NCBI GenBank assembly: GCA_964617625.1
Contig: CAZTZL010000003.1
Span: 1-64,000 of the forward strand
From: CAZTZL01 sp964617625
GTDB taxonomy: Bacteria > Zhuqueibacterota > QNDG01 > DSAB01
Length of the DNA: 64,000 nt
Reading direction: 5' to 3'
Shown here: positions 37,317-45,896 of the stretch, in pieces
Layout of the letters: each line of letters begins with the position of its first letter
How positions within the stretch are numbered: position 1 is the first letter of the stretch
Notes under the pieces: generated by a model
Database searches by the model: none
What the model was told of the DNA's origin: nothing
What the model saw: only the letters and a program-made list of their open reading frames with translations
Position numbers and translations under genes: made by a program

Positions 37317-39731
37317 TCATTTCACTTCCACAAAAACCATCTTGTCAAGGTTTAGTCCACCACCTTCTATAACCAATTTTAGTATATGCTGACCGGCGTC
37401 AAGTTTAATAATCTTTTTTACAACATCCCATGATTGAAACCCTGCTGTATTTGGAAGTGATATAATCCCGGTTTTATTTACTCCGTCACATTCAAGATGA
37501 AGTTTTGAATTATCTGAAGTTGAGGCCACATAGAATGAAACCTGGTAATTTGACGACTTTCTTATTGTGACCGTATATGCCATCCATTCGCCTGTAAATG
37601 TCCAGCCAACATTGTAACTGCCGGCGGAACATTTTTCAATATCCACACCTTCACTGAGACGATATTGACCGCCCGAATTCTCCATGCCTCTATCATAATA
37701 TGCATCGCCGGGGCAGCCGATGTCGTAGTCTTCGGCTTCGATGGTTCCCGGAATCGTATGGGATTTAAAAGCTTTCTGTTTCAACTCACAGACTTCCATA
37801 AACTGCCATCTTAAAAATGAACCACTTTTGGAATTGAGCAATTCGGCTTTATTCCCCTCAGCCAAGGGAACATTGACGGATAACATCCTATCGGGATATT
37901 GTTTATTGGAAATTTTAAATAACCCGTTGCGGGCATCATCGATTTTCCAAAACTGATTGGCCTTTCCGCTAAAATCTGAAATCACAAGATCATGATCTTG
38001 AATTGCGCACTCAAGCACTTTTTTAGAATTTGCACGGTTCAGAATTGCATAAACGCCTTTCCCGGCGGATTTCAACTTCCATTGGTTGGCCGGATTTTTT
38101 CTTTGACTGCTCAGTCCCAAATCCGAACCAAGCATCAAGTTACCTGTGTTCTTTTCCGGAACAATGTAATAAGCAGGCGTGCAGTCGAAATCAGCATAAT
38201 TGTCAAACGGCGGAATGTTGCCGTTGAAACTCAGTTTTAAAACATAGGCCAGTTCTTCCAAAGAGCATTCGGGTAAACGCACGATTAATCCTTTTTCATT
38301 TTGTTTGTATGTCAATGGCAGGTATATCCCGGCTTCGCCATTGATGAGTTCAACCGATTTCAGGTTTTTACAGTTGATTCTTCTGGAGGACAATGATTTG
38401 AGCATAACTTCTTTCTGGTCCTTTTCCCAACCGAGCAAAATTGCGTAAAGTGTCGTGTTATCTTTCGATCGGGTATAGCGAACATCTTTCGCCGTACCTT
38501 CGCTTGGAGCTCCCATTACACCGTGCGCACCTCCCATTTTGGTGGGACCTTCTCCGTATTTTTCCCAGGCACGGGTTGCATACACCGCTTCGCCATATTT
38601 TTTAAGCCATGCACCCATGGCAAGCAGAACATCCTTTTGTTCCTGTGGTATTGACCCATCTGCTTTTGGAGAAATGTTGAGAAGTAAATTACCGTTCTTG
38701 CTGATTCTGTCGAGAAACCCGTGAAGGATCTGTTTCTTGGAATAATATCCGATTCCCTCGGTGTAGCACCAGCTTGAGGAACTGATGGCATCATCGGTCA
38801 GCCAGTAATTATCAGTGATATCGGCGGGACCTCCGCGTTCGTAGTCCAAAACAGCGCATTTTGTATTCAGACCGTCTTTAAAAGTTGCTACAACAGGTTT
38901 GTTCCATTCGGCTGCTTTATTATAATAGTAAGCCAAAAATTGTAAAAGAATAGGTTGTGAAATAACATGCAGGTTGAAATCCTGCCAAACAATATCGGGC
39001 TTATAGTTGTCGATAATTTCCTTGTGCTTGGCAAGCCAAAACGCTTCATTTTTTTCTTTTCCCTGCTGACCGAAAAGCATTTGAAGTTTTGGATCGTTTG
39101 TTTGAGGCACAACATCATAATATCCGGTGATATTGTATGCATGGTGCATAGAAAGGATGATTTTCATATTCTTTTTGCGGATGGCATCCGTTAACAGACC
39201 GACCAAATCCAGTCTCGGCCCCATATCTTTTGCGTTCCAGGGATTTACTTTGCTTGCCCACATCGAAAAACCATCATGGTGCTCGGCTACCGGGCCAGCA
39301 AATTGTGCTCCCGCATCGGCAAACAACTGTGCCCATTCATCAGGATCGAATTTACCTCCTTCCGACTTTAGCTTAGGTGCAAACTGTACAAAGTTACCTT
39401 TATTATCTTTCGCACCGGTGATGAAATAGTTGTACGGCCATTGAGATGGATCGCCGTAAGTTTCAATATGATGTTTATTTTCTGCCGATCCTTTGATATA
39501 CATACTGCGGGGATACCATTCGTTTGCAAATGCTGGAACAGAATATACTCCCCAGTGAAAATAAATACCAAACTTGGCGTCCTTGAACCACTCGGGGACT
39601 GGGTTTCCTTTTTCCAATGATTCAAATTCGGGTTGATATTCTTGTTTTTCTGTTTGTGCCGAGATTTTACCAATTATTCCAGTAACAAACAGAATCAGAA
39701 AGACAGCAATTAAAAACATTTTTGTTTTCAT
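37317..39731 (-). CDS. GH29 alpha-L-fucosidase with ricin-like and CBM6 modules
   Basis: An 804-residue exported fucosidase. A signal peptide (about 1-25) is followed by the GH29 barrel (about 40-385) starting WFKDAKFGIYFHWG; EHHDGF is the conserved substrate-binding motif, and the nucleophile Asp is in IVWQDFNLH (D251). A beta-sandwich follows, then a ricin/beta-trefoil-like lectin domain (about 525-650, repeated QWKL / QFWKI / RWQFM) and a C-terminal CBM6 (about 660-804, TIEAEDYD and GEWMAYTV). AGGAG lies upstream. It differs from the GH29 at 8999-11146 in subgroup and modules, so the two may act on differently linked fucose. Confidence 0.9.
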   Translation of the reverse strand: MKTKMFLIAVFLILFVTGIIGKISAQTEKQEYQPEFESLEKGNPVPEWFKDAKFGIYFHWGVYSVPAFANEWYPRSMYIKGSAENKHHIETYGDPSQWPYNYFITGAKDNKGNFVQFAPKLKSEGGKFDPDEWAQLFADAGAQFAGPVAEHHDGFSMWASKVNPWNAKDMGPRLDLVGLLTDAIRKKNMKIILSMHHAYNITGYYDVVPQTNDPKLQMLFGQQGKEKNEAFWLAKHKEIIDNYKPDIVWQDFNLHVISQPILLQFLAYYYNKAAEWNKPVVATFKDGLNTKCAVLDYERGGPADITDNYWLTDDAISSSSWCYTEGIGYYSKKQILHGFLDRISKNGNLLLNISPKADGSIPQEQKDVLLAMGAWLKKYGEAVYATRAWEKYGEGPTKMGGAHGVMGAPSEGTAKDVRYTRSKDNTTLYAILLGWEKDQKEVMLKSLSSRRINCKNLKSVELINGEAGIYLPLTYKQNEKGLIVRLPECSLEELAYVLKLSFNGNIPPFDNYADFDCTPAYYIVPEKNTGNLMLGSDLGLSSQRKNPANQWKLKSAGKGVYAILNRANSKKVLECAIQDHDLVISDFSGKANQFWKIDDARNGLFKISNKQYPDRMLSVNVPLAEGNKAELLNSKSGSFLRWQFMEVCELKQKAFKSHTIPGTIEAEDYDIGCPGDAYYDRGMENSGGQYRLSEGVDIEKCSAGSYNVGWTFTGEWMAYTVTIRKSSNYQVSFYVASTSDNSKLHLECDGVNKTGIISLPNTAGFQSWDVVKKIIKLDAGQHILKLVIEGGGLNLDKMVFVEVK

Positions 39732-39850
39732 AAGCTATTGACTCCTGAATTAGATTATTGACTGATCTTTGGTAAATTTATAAAAGGAATTTCATTTTAA
39801 TCCTGAAACGTCGGGAGAAGAATCCATCAATACTTACTCGATATGCTTCG

Positions 39851-39876
39851 ATAGGTTTACCCTGAGTCTTTCGAAG
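39851..39876. repeat. REP-like intergenic repeat (CCCTGAG...CGAAGGG type)
   Basis: The segment TTTACCCTGAGTCTTTCGAA followed by GGGCTC is a diverged example of the CCCTGAGC-N-TCGAAGGG repeat often seen scattered between genes in metagenomic FCB and other genomes. Recognition is by memory of the motif. A related element lies at 59334-59357. Confidence 0.4.
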
Positions 39877-39993
39877 GGCTCGGTATGCGTCCCCCCGTTT
39901 CCTTTATTCGTGGAATTTGCTAAAGTTCTGTTACCTCAATTAAAGCAGCTTCTTTGTCTGTATAAAATCTGTATATATTAAAGTTGTAATTTC

Positions 39994-40158
39994 CTATCTG
40001 AAAAAATCACAGACTTTCAGAGCCATTTTACTCTTTATTGGTAATTGATAACTCATCATCGTTGTCGGATCGAAGGAATTCGGATCATATTGTTCCAAGT
40101 TAAAATTTTTCTCTATTTCTATTTTATTATATTCAACATGAACAATCTTTTCACCCAT
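39994..40158 (-). pseudogene. Orphan fragment of a T9SS/FlgD-like C-terminal sorting domain
   Basis: A 54-codon open frame reads KNFNLEQYDPNSFDPTTMMS then YQLPIKSKMALKVCD and stops (TAG, 39994-39996). This matches the standard start of a sorting domain, SLEQNYPNPFNPTTxIxYxLP...LKVYD, with NYP changed to YDP and PFN to SFD, and ends before the rest of the domain. It lacks a ribosome site. It is best read as the broken tail of a lost secreted protein. The remaining 451 bp between GH29 and the mutarotase hold only this and one REP-like repeat. Confidence 0.6.
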
Positions 40159-40182
40159 CAGGAGAATTATTTATTACAAATT

Positions 40183-40560
40183 CTAATCTTCGAGTTTGTA
40201 AATTCGTTCCATCAATTGCCATTTTTCATTCGCGGTATCGTTTGAAGATGCTTTTTGAAACCTTGCTACCCAGGTTTCCCATTCGCTCTGGCGGGGTTTT
40301 TGAGCAAGCTCGGCCATGGCCTGTTCATGATCGAAATTCGGAACTGTGTCCATGATCATAAACAACCGGTTCTGGTATAAATAGATTTCCATATCGAGGA
40401 TCCCAACTTCTCGCATCCCTCGTGTAATTTCAGGCCAGGCCGATCCGGGAGCGTGAACCTTTTTATATTCTTCGATCAGATTCGGGTCGTTAACCAGTTC
40501 CAAGGTCTTGCAATAGCGTTTTACTTTGTTTGCAGGAAATTCAACTATATATTCGCGCAT
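40183..40560 (-). CDS. L-rhamnose/L-fucose mutarotase family protein
   Basis: A 125-residue cytosolic protein of the RhaM/DUF718 ferredoxin-like fold, which interconverts alpha and beta anomers of L-rhamnose and relatives. Family features include KVHAPGSAWPEITRGMREVG, DMEIYLYQNRLFMIMD and the C-terminal WQLMERIYKLE; the His in the first motif is the likely catalytic residue. AAAGGA lies 7 nt before the ATG. It is one of few intracellular enzymes in the island and would handle a released 6-deoxyhexose (fucose or rhamnose). Which sugar is not resolved; the fucosidases nearby favour L-fucose. Confidence 0.85.
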   Translation of the reverse strand: MREYIVEFPANKVKRYCKTLELVNDPNLIEEYKKVHAPGSAWPEITRGMREVGILDMEIYLYQNRLFMIMDTVPNFDHEQAMAELAQKPRQSEWETWVARFQKASSNDTANEKWQLMERIYKLED

Positions 40561-40629
40561 ATTTAAATCCTTTAAAGAAATACTTTTTCATTTGACTTGA
40601 GATGGTTTTTTTATAGAACTCAAGGCTGA

Positions 40630-41775
40630 TTAGATTTTGATTCGTATTTGTAAGGCTTCCGGGATCGAGTCTTCCGAAGCGACAACGATATATCCACCTC
40701 CGCTCCCGGAAAATATTGCGCCTGGATAGGAAGCGTACCTTTCTAATTGCTCAAGTGATTCGTCCAAAACAGTCATCGGCAGAAGATGTTTCCAGGCTTC
40801 CAAACTCAGTGTGAGTGATCGCCCCAAACCCATGACATCTTTGTTTCGGATACTCTGCCAGCACAATTCACCAGACTCAGCCAGTTTTTTGACCCATTCA
40901 ACTGTCAGGTTTTTGTTCCGGATTGGATCGTACTGTGTCGGTCTGGACTGAATGGGAATCAAATGAATCACTTTTTCAAGCCATTCGGCCGTCTCTCTGT
41001 CTGTGAGAGAGTCAATCCGGCTTGGCCAGTAATCTCCTTCGTAAAACAACCGGTTAATTCCCGGCAGGAGTAAACCGAGATGATCCTGAGAACCCGAAAC
41101 GTACCGTGCGCCTGGTGGATTCTCCGCTCCGAAAAGCAATTTGGCATTGCGTACCGGATCGCCCTTCGGTATCCTGTCCCCCCAAAGTTCCTGGGCCACC
41201 TTCCTTGAGCTGGTAGCCATTCCCGATCTTTCATGAAAATCAATGTTCGGCTTGATCTGCGCCACGATAACGGGTCCGGGATGTAGTTCGGATACCCAGG
41301 GCTGATCCAGCCACCCTCCTGCAAGACAGATGCGGTACGGCAACCGCAGGTTTTTTTTAATTTCCGAACTCGCCCGTGCAGTCAAACCGCTTTCAGGAAC
41401 GCGGTCGAGCACAATGTAATCCACGCCATTTTCCTTGCAGAGCTTATCTTTTCCTTCAGTGTGACCATCAGAATTGACAATGAAAACCTCCGGCCGTAAA
41501 CGAACCAAATCTGGTTTAAAATCAAGAATGCCGCTGCCAGAACTCAAGAACGCCTGATGAACATAACGAATGGCGTTTACCATGTAGAGACGTTCTTCCT
41601 GAGAAAAGGTTGGCGTTTTCCCTTTCAGGTGTCTGATATTTTGATCACTGCCGACTGCGACATACAATTCTCCATAACCAGACGCTTCTTTAAAAAACGC
41701 GACATGCCCCGCATGCAGCAAATCAAAACATCCGCTAACGAGAACCTTTTTTCTCTTTGATATGGATTTCCCCAT
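40630..41775 (-). CDS. Fused nucleotidyltransferase - GHMP-type sugar kinase
   Basis: A 381-residue cytosolic two-domain protein. ATG at 41775 overlaps the upstream stop (TGATG), which decides the start. Residues about 10-135 are a cytidylyltransferase-fold domain with GCFDLLHAGH (HxGH at 21-24), as in the second domain of HldE. The C-terminal part looks like a GHMP kinase: LPYRICLAGGWLDQP, SGMATSSRKVA (in place of the usual GLGSS loop) and FSGSGGGYIVVAS correspond to GHMP motifs 1-3. The predicted role is phosphorylating a sugar and joining it to a nucleotide, as FKP does with the reverse domain order. It is coupled to the epimerase gene upstream. The sugar is unknown. Confidence 0.75.
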   Translation of the reverse strand: MGKSISKRKKVLVSGCFDLLHAGHVAFFKEASGYGELYVAVGSDQNIRHLKGKTPTFSQEERLYMVNAIRYVHQAFLSSGSGILDFKPDLVRLRPEVFIVNSDGHTEGKDKLCKENGVDYIVLDRVPESGLTARASSEIKKNLRLPYRICLAGGWLDQPWVSELHPGPVIVAQIKPNIDFHERSGMATSSRKVAQELWGDRIPKGDPVRNAKLLFGAENPPGARYVSGSQDHLGLLLPGINRLFYEGDYWPSRIDSLTDRETAEWLEKVIHLIPIQSRPTQYDPIRNKNLTVEWVKKLAESGELCWQSIRNKDVMGLGRSLTLSLEAWKHLLPMTVLDESLEQLERYASYPGAIFSGSGGGYIVVASEDSIPEALQIRIKI

Positions 41776-42755
41776 CACGCCTGCTTTGCGGTCATCCGCG
41801 AGTAAATCCAATTGTACGTTTGTTTCATCCCTTCTCTCAAAGAAATGGAAGGCTCCCAATTCAAATACTCTTTAATCAGGGCATTGTCGCTGTTTCGGCC
41901 GCGAACGCCTTTGGGTGCGTCGAGGTCGTACTTCCGCTGCAGTTTGATTCCGGCAATGTTTTCAACGATATCTGTCAAGGCGTTGATGGACACCATTTCA
42001 CTTGAACCCAGATTGATCGGTTCCTCGATCCGGCTGGTCATGATGTCGAAGATTCCCTTGATGCAATCATCGATGTACATAAAACTGCGGGTCTGTAAAC
42101 CGTCTCCCCAGATCACAATTTCATGTTTGCCAGACAGTTGGGCTTCGATGACTTTACGACATATAGCCGCGGGTGCTTTCTCCCGACCGCCTTCGTACGT
42201 ACCGAATGGTCCGTACACATTGTGAAACCGGGCGACGCGGGTGGTCAATCCATAATCCTCCCTGAAATGCCGGCACATCCGCTCGCTAAACAGTTTCTCC
42301 CAACCATAACCGTCTTCGGCCAGAGCAGGATAGGCGTCGGATTCTTTCAGGCCGGGATTGTCCGGATCGGTCTGTTTCTCGCCGTTATACACACATGCGG
42401 AGGACGAATAAAAATACCGGTCCACGCCCATGTCCTTCGCGGCCATGAGAAGATGGGTATTGATCAGCACACTGATCATGCATGCCGCTTTGTGGGTTTC
42501 AATAAATCCCATACCGCCCATGTCTGCGGCCAGATTGTAGACTTCGTTGAATCCTTTGACCGCTTGGTAGCAGTTCTCTTTCTCTCGAAGATCGAGAACC
42601 AAATTCTCCGTATCCGGAAATACCTGGTACCATTCGTTTAATGGTTTGATGTCTACCGCACGGATGAGATGATTCTTTTTCTTACTCAAGGCGGAGACCA
42701 GATGCCCCCCAATAAATCCCCCTGCTCCGGCAACAACGACTTTATTCATTTCCAT
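41775..42755 (-). CDS. GDP-mannose 3,5-epimerase-like extended SDR
   Basis: A 326-residue cytosolic NAD-dependent sugar-nucleotide epimerase. The Rossmann motif is GAGGFIGG (10-17); AADMGGMGFI is the signature of GDP-mannose 3,5-epimerases. Cys121, Tyr150/Lys154 (YGWEK) and Lys193 (GGREKAPAA) have the same spacing as C145, Y174, K178 and K217 of the Arabidopsis enzyme, its catalytic set. The expected product is GDP-L-galactose and/or GDP-L-gulose from GDP-D-mannose. The gene overlaps the kinase-nucleotidyltransferase gene by TGATG. Such an anabolic pair beside catabolic glycosidases is unexpected. Confidence 0.85.
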   Translation of the reverse strand: MEMNKVVVAGAGGFIGGHLVSALSKKKNHLIRAVDIKPLNEWYQVFPDTENLVLDLREKENCYQAVKGFNEVYNLAADMGGMGFIETHKAACMISVLINTHLLMAAKDMGVDRYFYSSSACVYNGEKQTDPDNPGLKESDAYPALAEDGYGWEKLFSERMCRHFREDYGLTTRVARFHNVYGPFGTYEGGREKAPAAICRKVIEAQLSGKHEIVIWGDGLQTRSFMYIDDCIKGIFDIMTSRIEEPINLGSSEMVSINALTDIVENIAGIKLQRKYDLDAPKGVRGRNSDNALIKEYLNWEPSISLREGMKQTYNWIYSRMTAKQA

Positions 42756-43001
42756 TCAGACTTTTTCCCATCATTTAAATTGGTTTTGAGTGAGTAAACT
42801 AAAACCGGTACCGCGTGTTGGTAAAGGACATTCTGATTTTAAACAAGCACAATCAATATGCCCCATTGGATTTTCAAAAATTAGTAATGCAGTTTATAAT
42901 ATCCTCAACGGAACCGGTTTTTGCCTTATTTGATTTCAAATAAATGTACCGATGAACGTCGGCCATCAAAATGTTATATCATATTTTTATGGATATTTTT
43001 T

Positions 43002-44747
43002 TTAATCTCCCAGCCAGGCGGAAAGGTTTTGCGAGGGAATCAGGATTCTGGTAATGTCAGGTCCATCCCACGCAACAGATACGTTATCGCCTCCACCGCC
43101 TTCTTTGTGAAGTACTTCAATATAGTATAATTTTCCGGCTTCCAGTTCAAAATCGGTGGAATGTTGAGATGGATACTCATCGTAGGACCGGTTTCCGGTC
43201 CAAATGTCCACCCTTGCAATTTCTGCTTTCGATTCCGGGTTTTCGTTCATACTGAGCAACAACTGGGAGGCATCATCACTGGCGATCCAGAATGAATAGG
43301 TGCCGCTGACGTCCGGACGGACAAATCCCCTCAGACGCGATCCATAATTTTCACCGAAATTTTGCGGTCCCTCCATTTGACTAAGGTACTGCCTCCCACT
43401 CGGGAAATCTGGAAATCTCGGATCTAAAGTTAAACTGCCTATTGTCGTTCCATTCATGTTGTTCCACCACTCCCGGAGAATGTGCCCGTCGTAGGATTGG
43501 ACGGTTTGGACCAGAACAGTATCCGCAAAACCATTGGCGGTGTCTTTCACGATCAAAAGCGTATTGCCTTCGGCTCCCGCGAGAAGAGTGGCCTCGGAAA
43601 AACCAGCTTCGAGCGGCTCCACAGTCATGATTTCCGGATCTGCGGAAAACCACTCGTACATCGGAGTGGTGTTTCCACTCTGGGAGTAAGCCCTCACTAT
43701 TCGCGGTACATTTACGCCGGCAATCAGGGAGTCGACTCCTTCTGGCTCAGCCGATGTCCAATTAACAGCTATTCCCGTTTCCAAATCTTCGAATTGGCTT
43801 GCATCGAACGAGTTTTTCATCGTGGAGCCTGTCCCATTATAAGCATTGGCGGAAATGGACATTTCAACTTGCTGCGTTCCCGTTCCTCTCAGCGAAGACT
43901 GATAGGAAATCCAATAAAAACTATCCGCAAATTTGGTGATGGATGTCTGGGTTTGGGTGAAGGCTTCGACAAGTTGGTTTGTATCGGAAACAATGAGAAA
44001 TCCGCGGGTTCCGATCTGATTCAGAAAATCCCGATCCAGATCGCTGCCGAGACCGATGGTATAGACGTTCGCAAATTGTGAGGTATATATGACCTCTTCT
44101 TTGCTCTTTTCGTTTTCAGTGTCATCCCCGGCTGTAAAAACCACCAAATTCCCCTGTTGAAAGACTCCCAGGTTGTAAACTTCACTGTATAGATTAAATC
44201 CCCGCGATATAGCCCCGTACAGATTTCTCTCTGCTGAACCCGTTGTTATCCCATCAATCGCACTGATCAACTGAGTGGAATTCTGAGTAAAATCTTGTAC
44301 CATATTTAATGTGCCTGAAAAAACATAAACCGCAATTGACTGCATCGAAGCAATACCGTTTATAAAAGCCCGGACGGCTTCTTTTAAAACGTCCAGGTTA
44401 ATTCCCGCGCTGACGTCCAACAACAGGATCGTGTTCAAATTATAGTCGAACGTATTCTGTTTTCGGACAAACAAGGCCGCCTCGTCCGGATCTATGGACG
44501 TTCCGTTTTCCTTGATTGAAAAGCGGTCAACGGTTAAAAAATCCACTGCCGTTCTGGAAGTGTCAACCACGTTGAAGAACAGGTGCACTTCATGCGGAGG
44601 GGAGGTCACCACACCGTGCGGCAGGATGATGTACTCGCCCACATCGATAGCATGATTCTGGTCTTCGGGTCCGACCGTATCGCTCTTGTTACATTGGATG
44701 AAGCAAAAGGTTGCGATGACCAGCACGAAAAGAATTACATTCCTCAT
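43002..44747 (-). CDS. Secreted VWA-PA14 protein
   Basis: A 581-residue exported protein; the N-terminal hydrophobic segment ends in FCFIQC (Cys19), possibly a lipoprotein although Q at -1 is not canonical. Residues about 100-290 form a von Willebrand A domain (ILLLDVSAG ... LVVFTAGDD); the metal site is imperfect, with DVSAG instead of DxSxS. A beta region of about 300-425 follows, then a PA14 domain (about 430-580, GTYSFWIASDD, YYIEVLHKEGGGGD). GGAGG lies 6 nt before the ATG. It ends the cassette with the PorV-like barrel, T9SS cargo and TonB receptor, which suggests a surface role, perhaps binding. Confidence 0.75.
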   Translation of the reverse strand: MRNVILFVLVIATFCFIQCNKSDTVGPEDQNHAIDVGEYIILPHGVVTSPPHEVHLFFNVVDTSRTAVDFLTVDRFSIKENGTSIDPDEAALFVRKQNTFDYNLNTILLLDVSAGINLDVLKEAVRAFINGIASMQSIAVYVFSGTLNMVQDFTQNSTQLISAIDGITTGSAERNLYGAISRGFNLYSEVYNLGVFQQGNLVVFTAGDDTENEKSKEEVIYTSQFANVYTIGLGSDLDRDFLNQIGTRGFLIVSDTNQLVEAFTQTQTSITKFADSFYWISYQSSLRGTGTQQVEMSISANAYNGTGSTMKNSFDASQFEDLETGIAVNWTSAEPEGVDSLIAGVNVPRIVRAYSQSGNTTPMYEWFSADPEIMTVEPLEAGFSEATLLAGAEGNTLLIVKDTANGFADTVLVQTVQSYDGHILREWWNNMNGTTIGSLTLDPRFPDFPSGRQYLSQMEGPQNFGENYGSRLRGFVRPDVSGTYSFWIASDDASQLLLSMNENPESKAEIARVDIWTGNRSYDEYPSQHSTDFELEAGKLYYIEVLHKEGGGGDNVSVAWDGPDITRILIPSQNLSAWLGD

Positions 44748-44788
44748 CTCTTACCTCCAATCTGACATCAAACGCATGACATCCTTTT

Positions 44789-45850
44789 CTAAAACGTCAT
44801 GCCGGCGGTGAACATGGAATAATTCCCCAGGAGACCTATCGTTTTATAGGCGTAATCCAACTTTAATTCCTTGTTGTTCATCAAGGCCCAGTGAATGCCT
44901 CCGCCGAAGGTCCATCCATATTCCGAGCTGTCCATGAAGAGACCGTGATAGCCGGCTCTTAAGAAGAATTTAGCCATTCCCGGTAGACTCAACCGGTATT
45001 CTCCGCCCAAGTTGATCGATTCGCTGTTGTTATTGGGATGAAGTGCATCCATAGCGAAGCACAATTGATGATTGAGAGTTTTTATTGGAATCACCGACAC
45101 ACCGATTCTGAAGATCAGGGGAAGTTCCCAGGACTGAAGTCGGAATTGACCCTCAACATCTTTAAAGTTGCCGCTTTCTTCAGGAGAAATATCGATGGGC
45201 TGCAGAAGGTCCATCCCGTCGTATTTCATTCGGGTACCGTAGTTGGAAATGCTCATGCCGATGGAAAGGCCGTTTTCCCGGTTTCCGTCCGGAGAAAAGA
45301 AAGTGGTATTGACCATGACCCCCAGATCCAGAGCCGCCGCGCTTGCTTTCATATGCCAGATACTGGAATTAATGTATTTGAAAGAAATACCAAATCCAAA
45401 CCATTGAGCCAGTTTCCGGGCGTATGAAAGACTCGCTGCGATGTCCATCGCCGAATAGGATTCACCCGTTCCCTCCTGCATTTCCATGGTCGTTACAGGG
45501 GTGTTTCCGTAATTCAAGGCTGTGTAAGAGAGGGCAATCGTCCCATAATTGGGCAAAACCACAGCCACACCTCCATGACTGAAATTGATGTCGATAATCC
45601 AGGATTGATAGACGAACTGGACTTCATTAAGGGTTAAATAAGAAAGTCCTGCCGGATTCCAATACACGGACGAAAGATCCCGCGCGACACTGACATAGGC
45701 TTCGCCCATGGCACATCCGGCACTTTCGGCACCAATTTCAAGAAAATTGGCGGTCGTTGTTCCCACACGATAGGGTTTGGACTGTGCCCAAACTTGAACG
45801 CTGCACAACAACCCCGTGGTGAGCAATAGTGCAAATCGTTTTTTGTTCAT
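44789..45850 (-). CDS. PorV/PorQ-like outer-membrane beta-barrel
   Basis: A 353-residue outer-membrane protein of the PorV/UPF0164 group. A signal peptide (1-22) precedes a mature part with the family opening FLEIGAESAGCAMGEAYVS, followed by YWNPAGLSYL, and alternating amphipathic strands ending in an aromatic residue (GMTF). PorV-type proteins shuttle type IX cargo at the outer membrane. Here the gene directly follows the gene for a T9SS cargo, so it may serve as its dedicated partner. AGGAG precedes the ATG. Whether it is the main PorV or a paralogue cannot be told. Confidence 0.8.
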   Translation of the reverse strand: MNKKRFALLLTTGLLCSVQVWAQSKPYRVGTTTANFLEIGAESAGCAMGEAYVSVARDLSSVYWNPAGLSYLTLNEVQFVYQSWIIDINFSHGGVAVVLPNYGTIALSYTALNYGNTPVTTMEMQEGTGESYSAMDIAASLSYARKLAQWFGFGISFKYINSSIWHMKASAAALDLGVMVNTTFFSPDGNRENGLSIGMSISNYGTRMKYDGMDLLQPIDISPEESGNFKDVEGQFRLQSWELPLIFRIGVSVIPIKTLNHQLCFAMDALHPNNNSESINLGGEYRLSLPGMAKFFLRAGYHGLFMDSSEYGWTFGGGIHWALMNNKELKLDYAYKTIGLLGNYSMFTAGMTF

Positions 45851-45896
45851 ATCTCATCTCCTGTGATTGGAATGAATGGACATTCCAACAATTTCA

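Noticed and set aside
39832..39840. ACTTACTCG, a half-site of the LacI-type operator upstream of the mutarotase region
   Set aside because: The other half is absent (ATATGCT instead of GTAAGT-like), so it is probably chance.
42926..42943. Palindrome TTATTTGATTTCAAATAA between the VWA gene and the epimerase as a terminator or operator
   Set aside because: No T-run follows and the sequence is simple A/T; it could be chance and matches no other site in the window.
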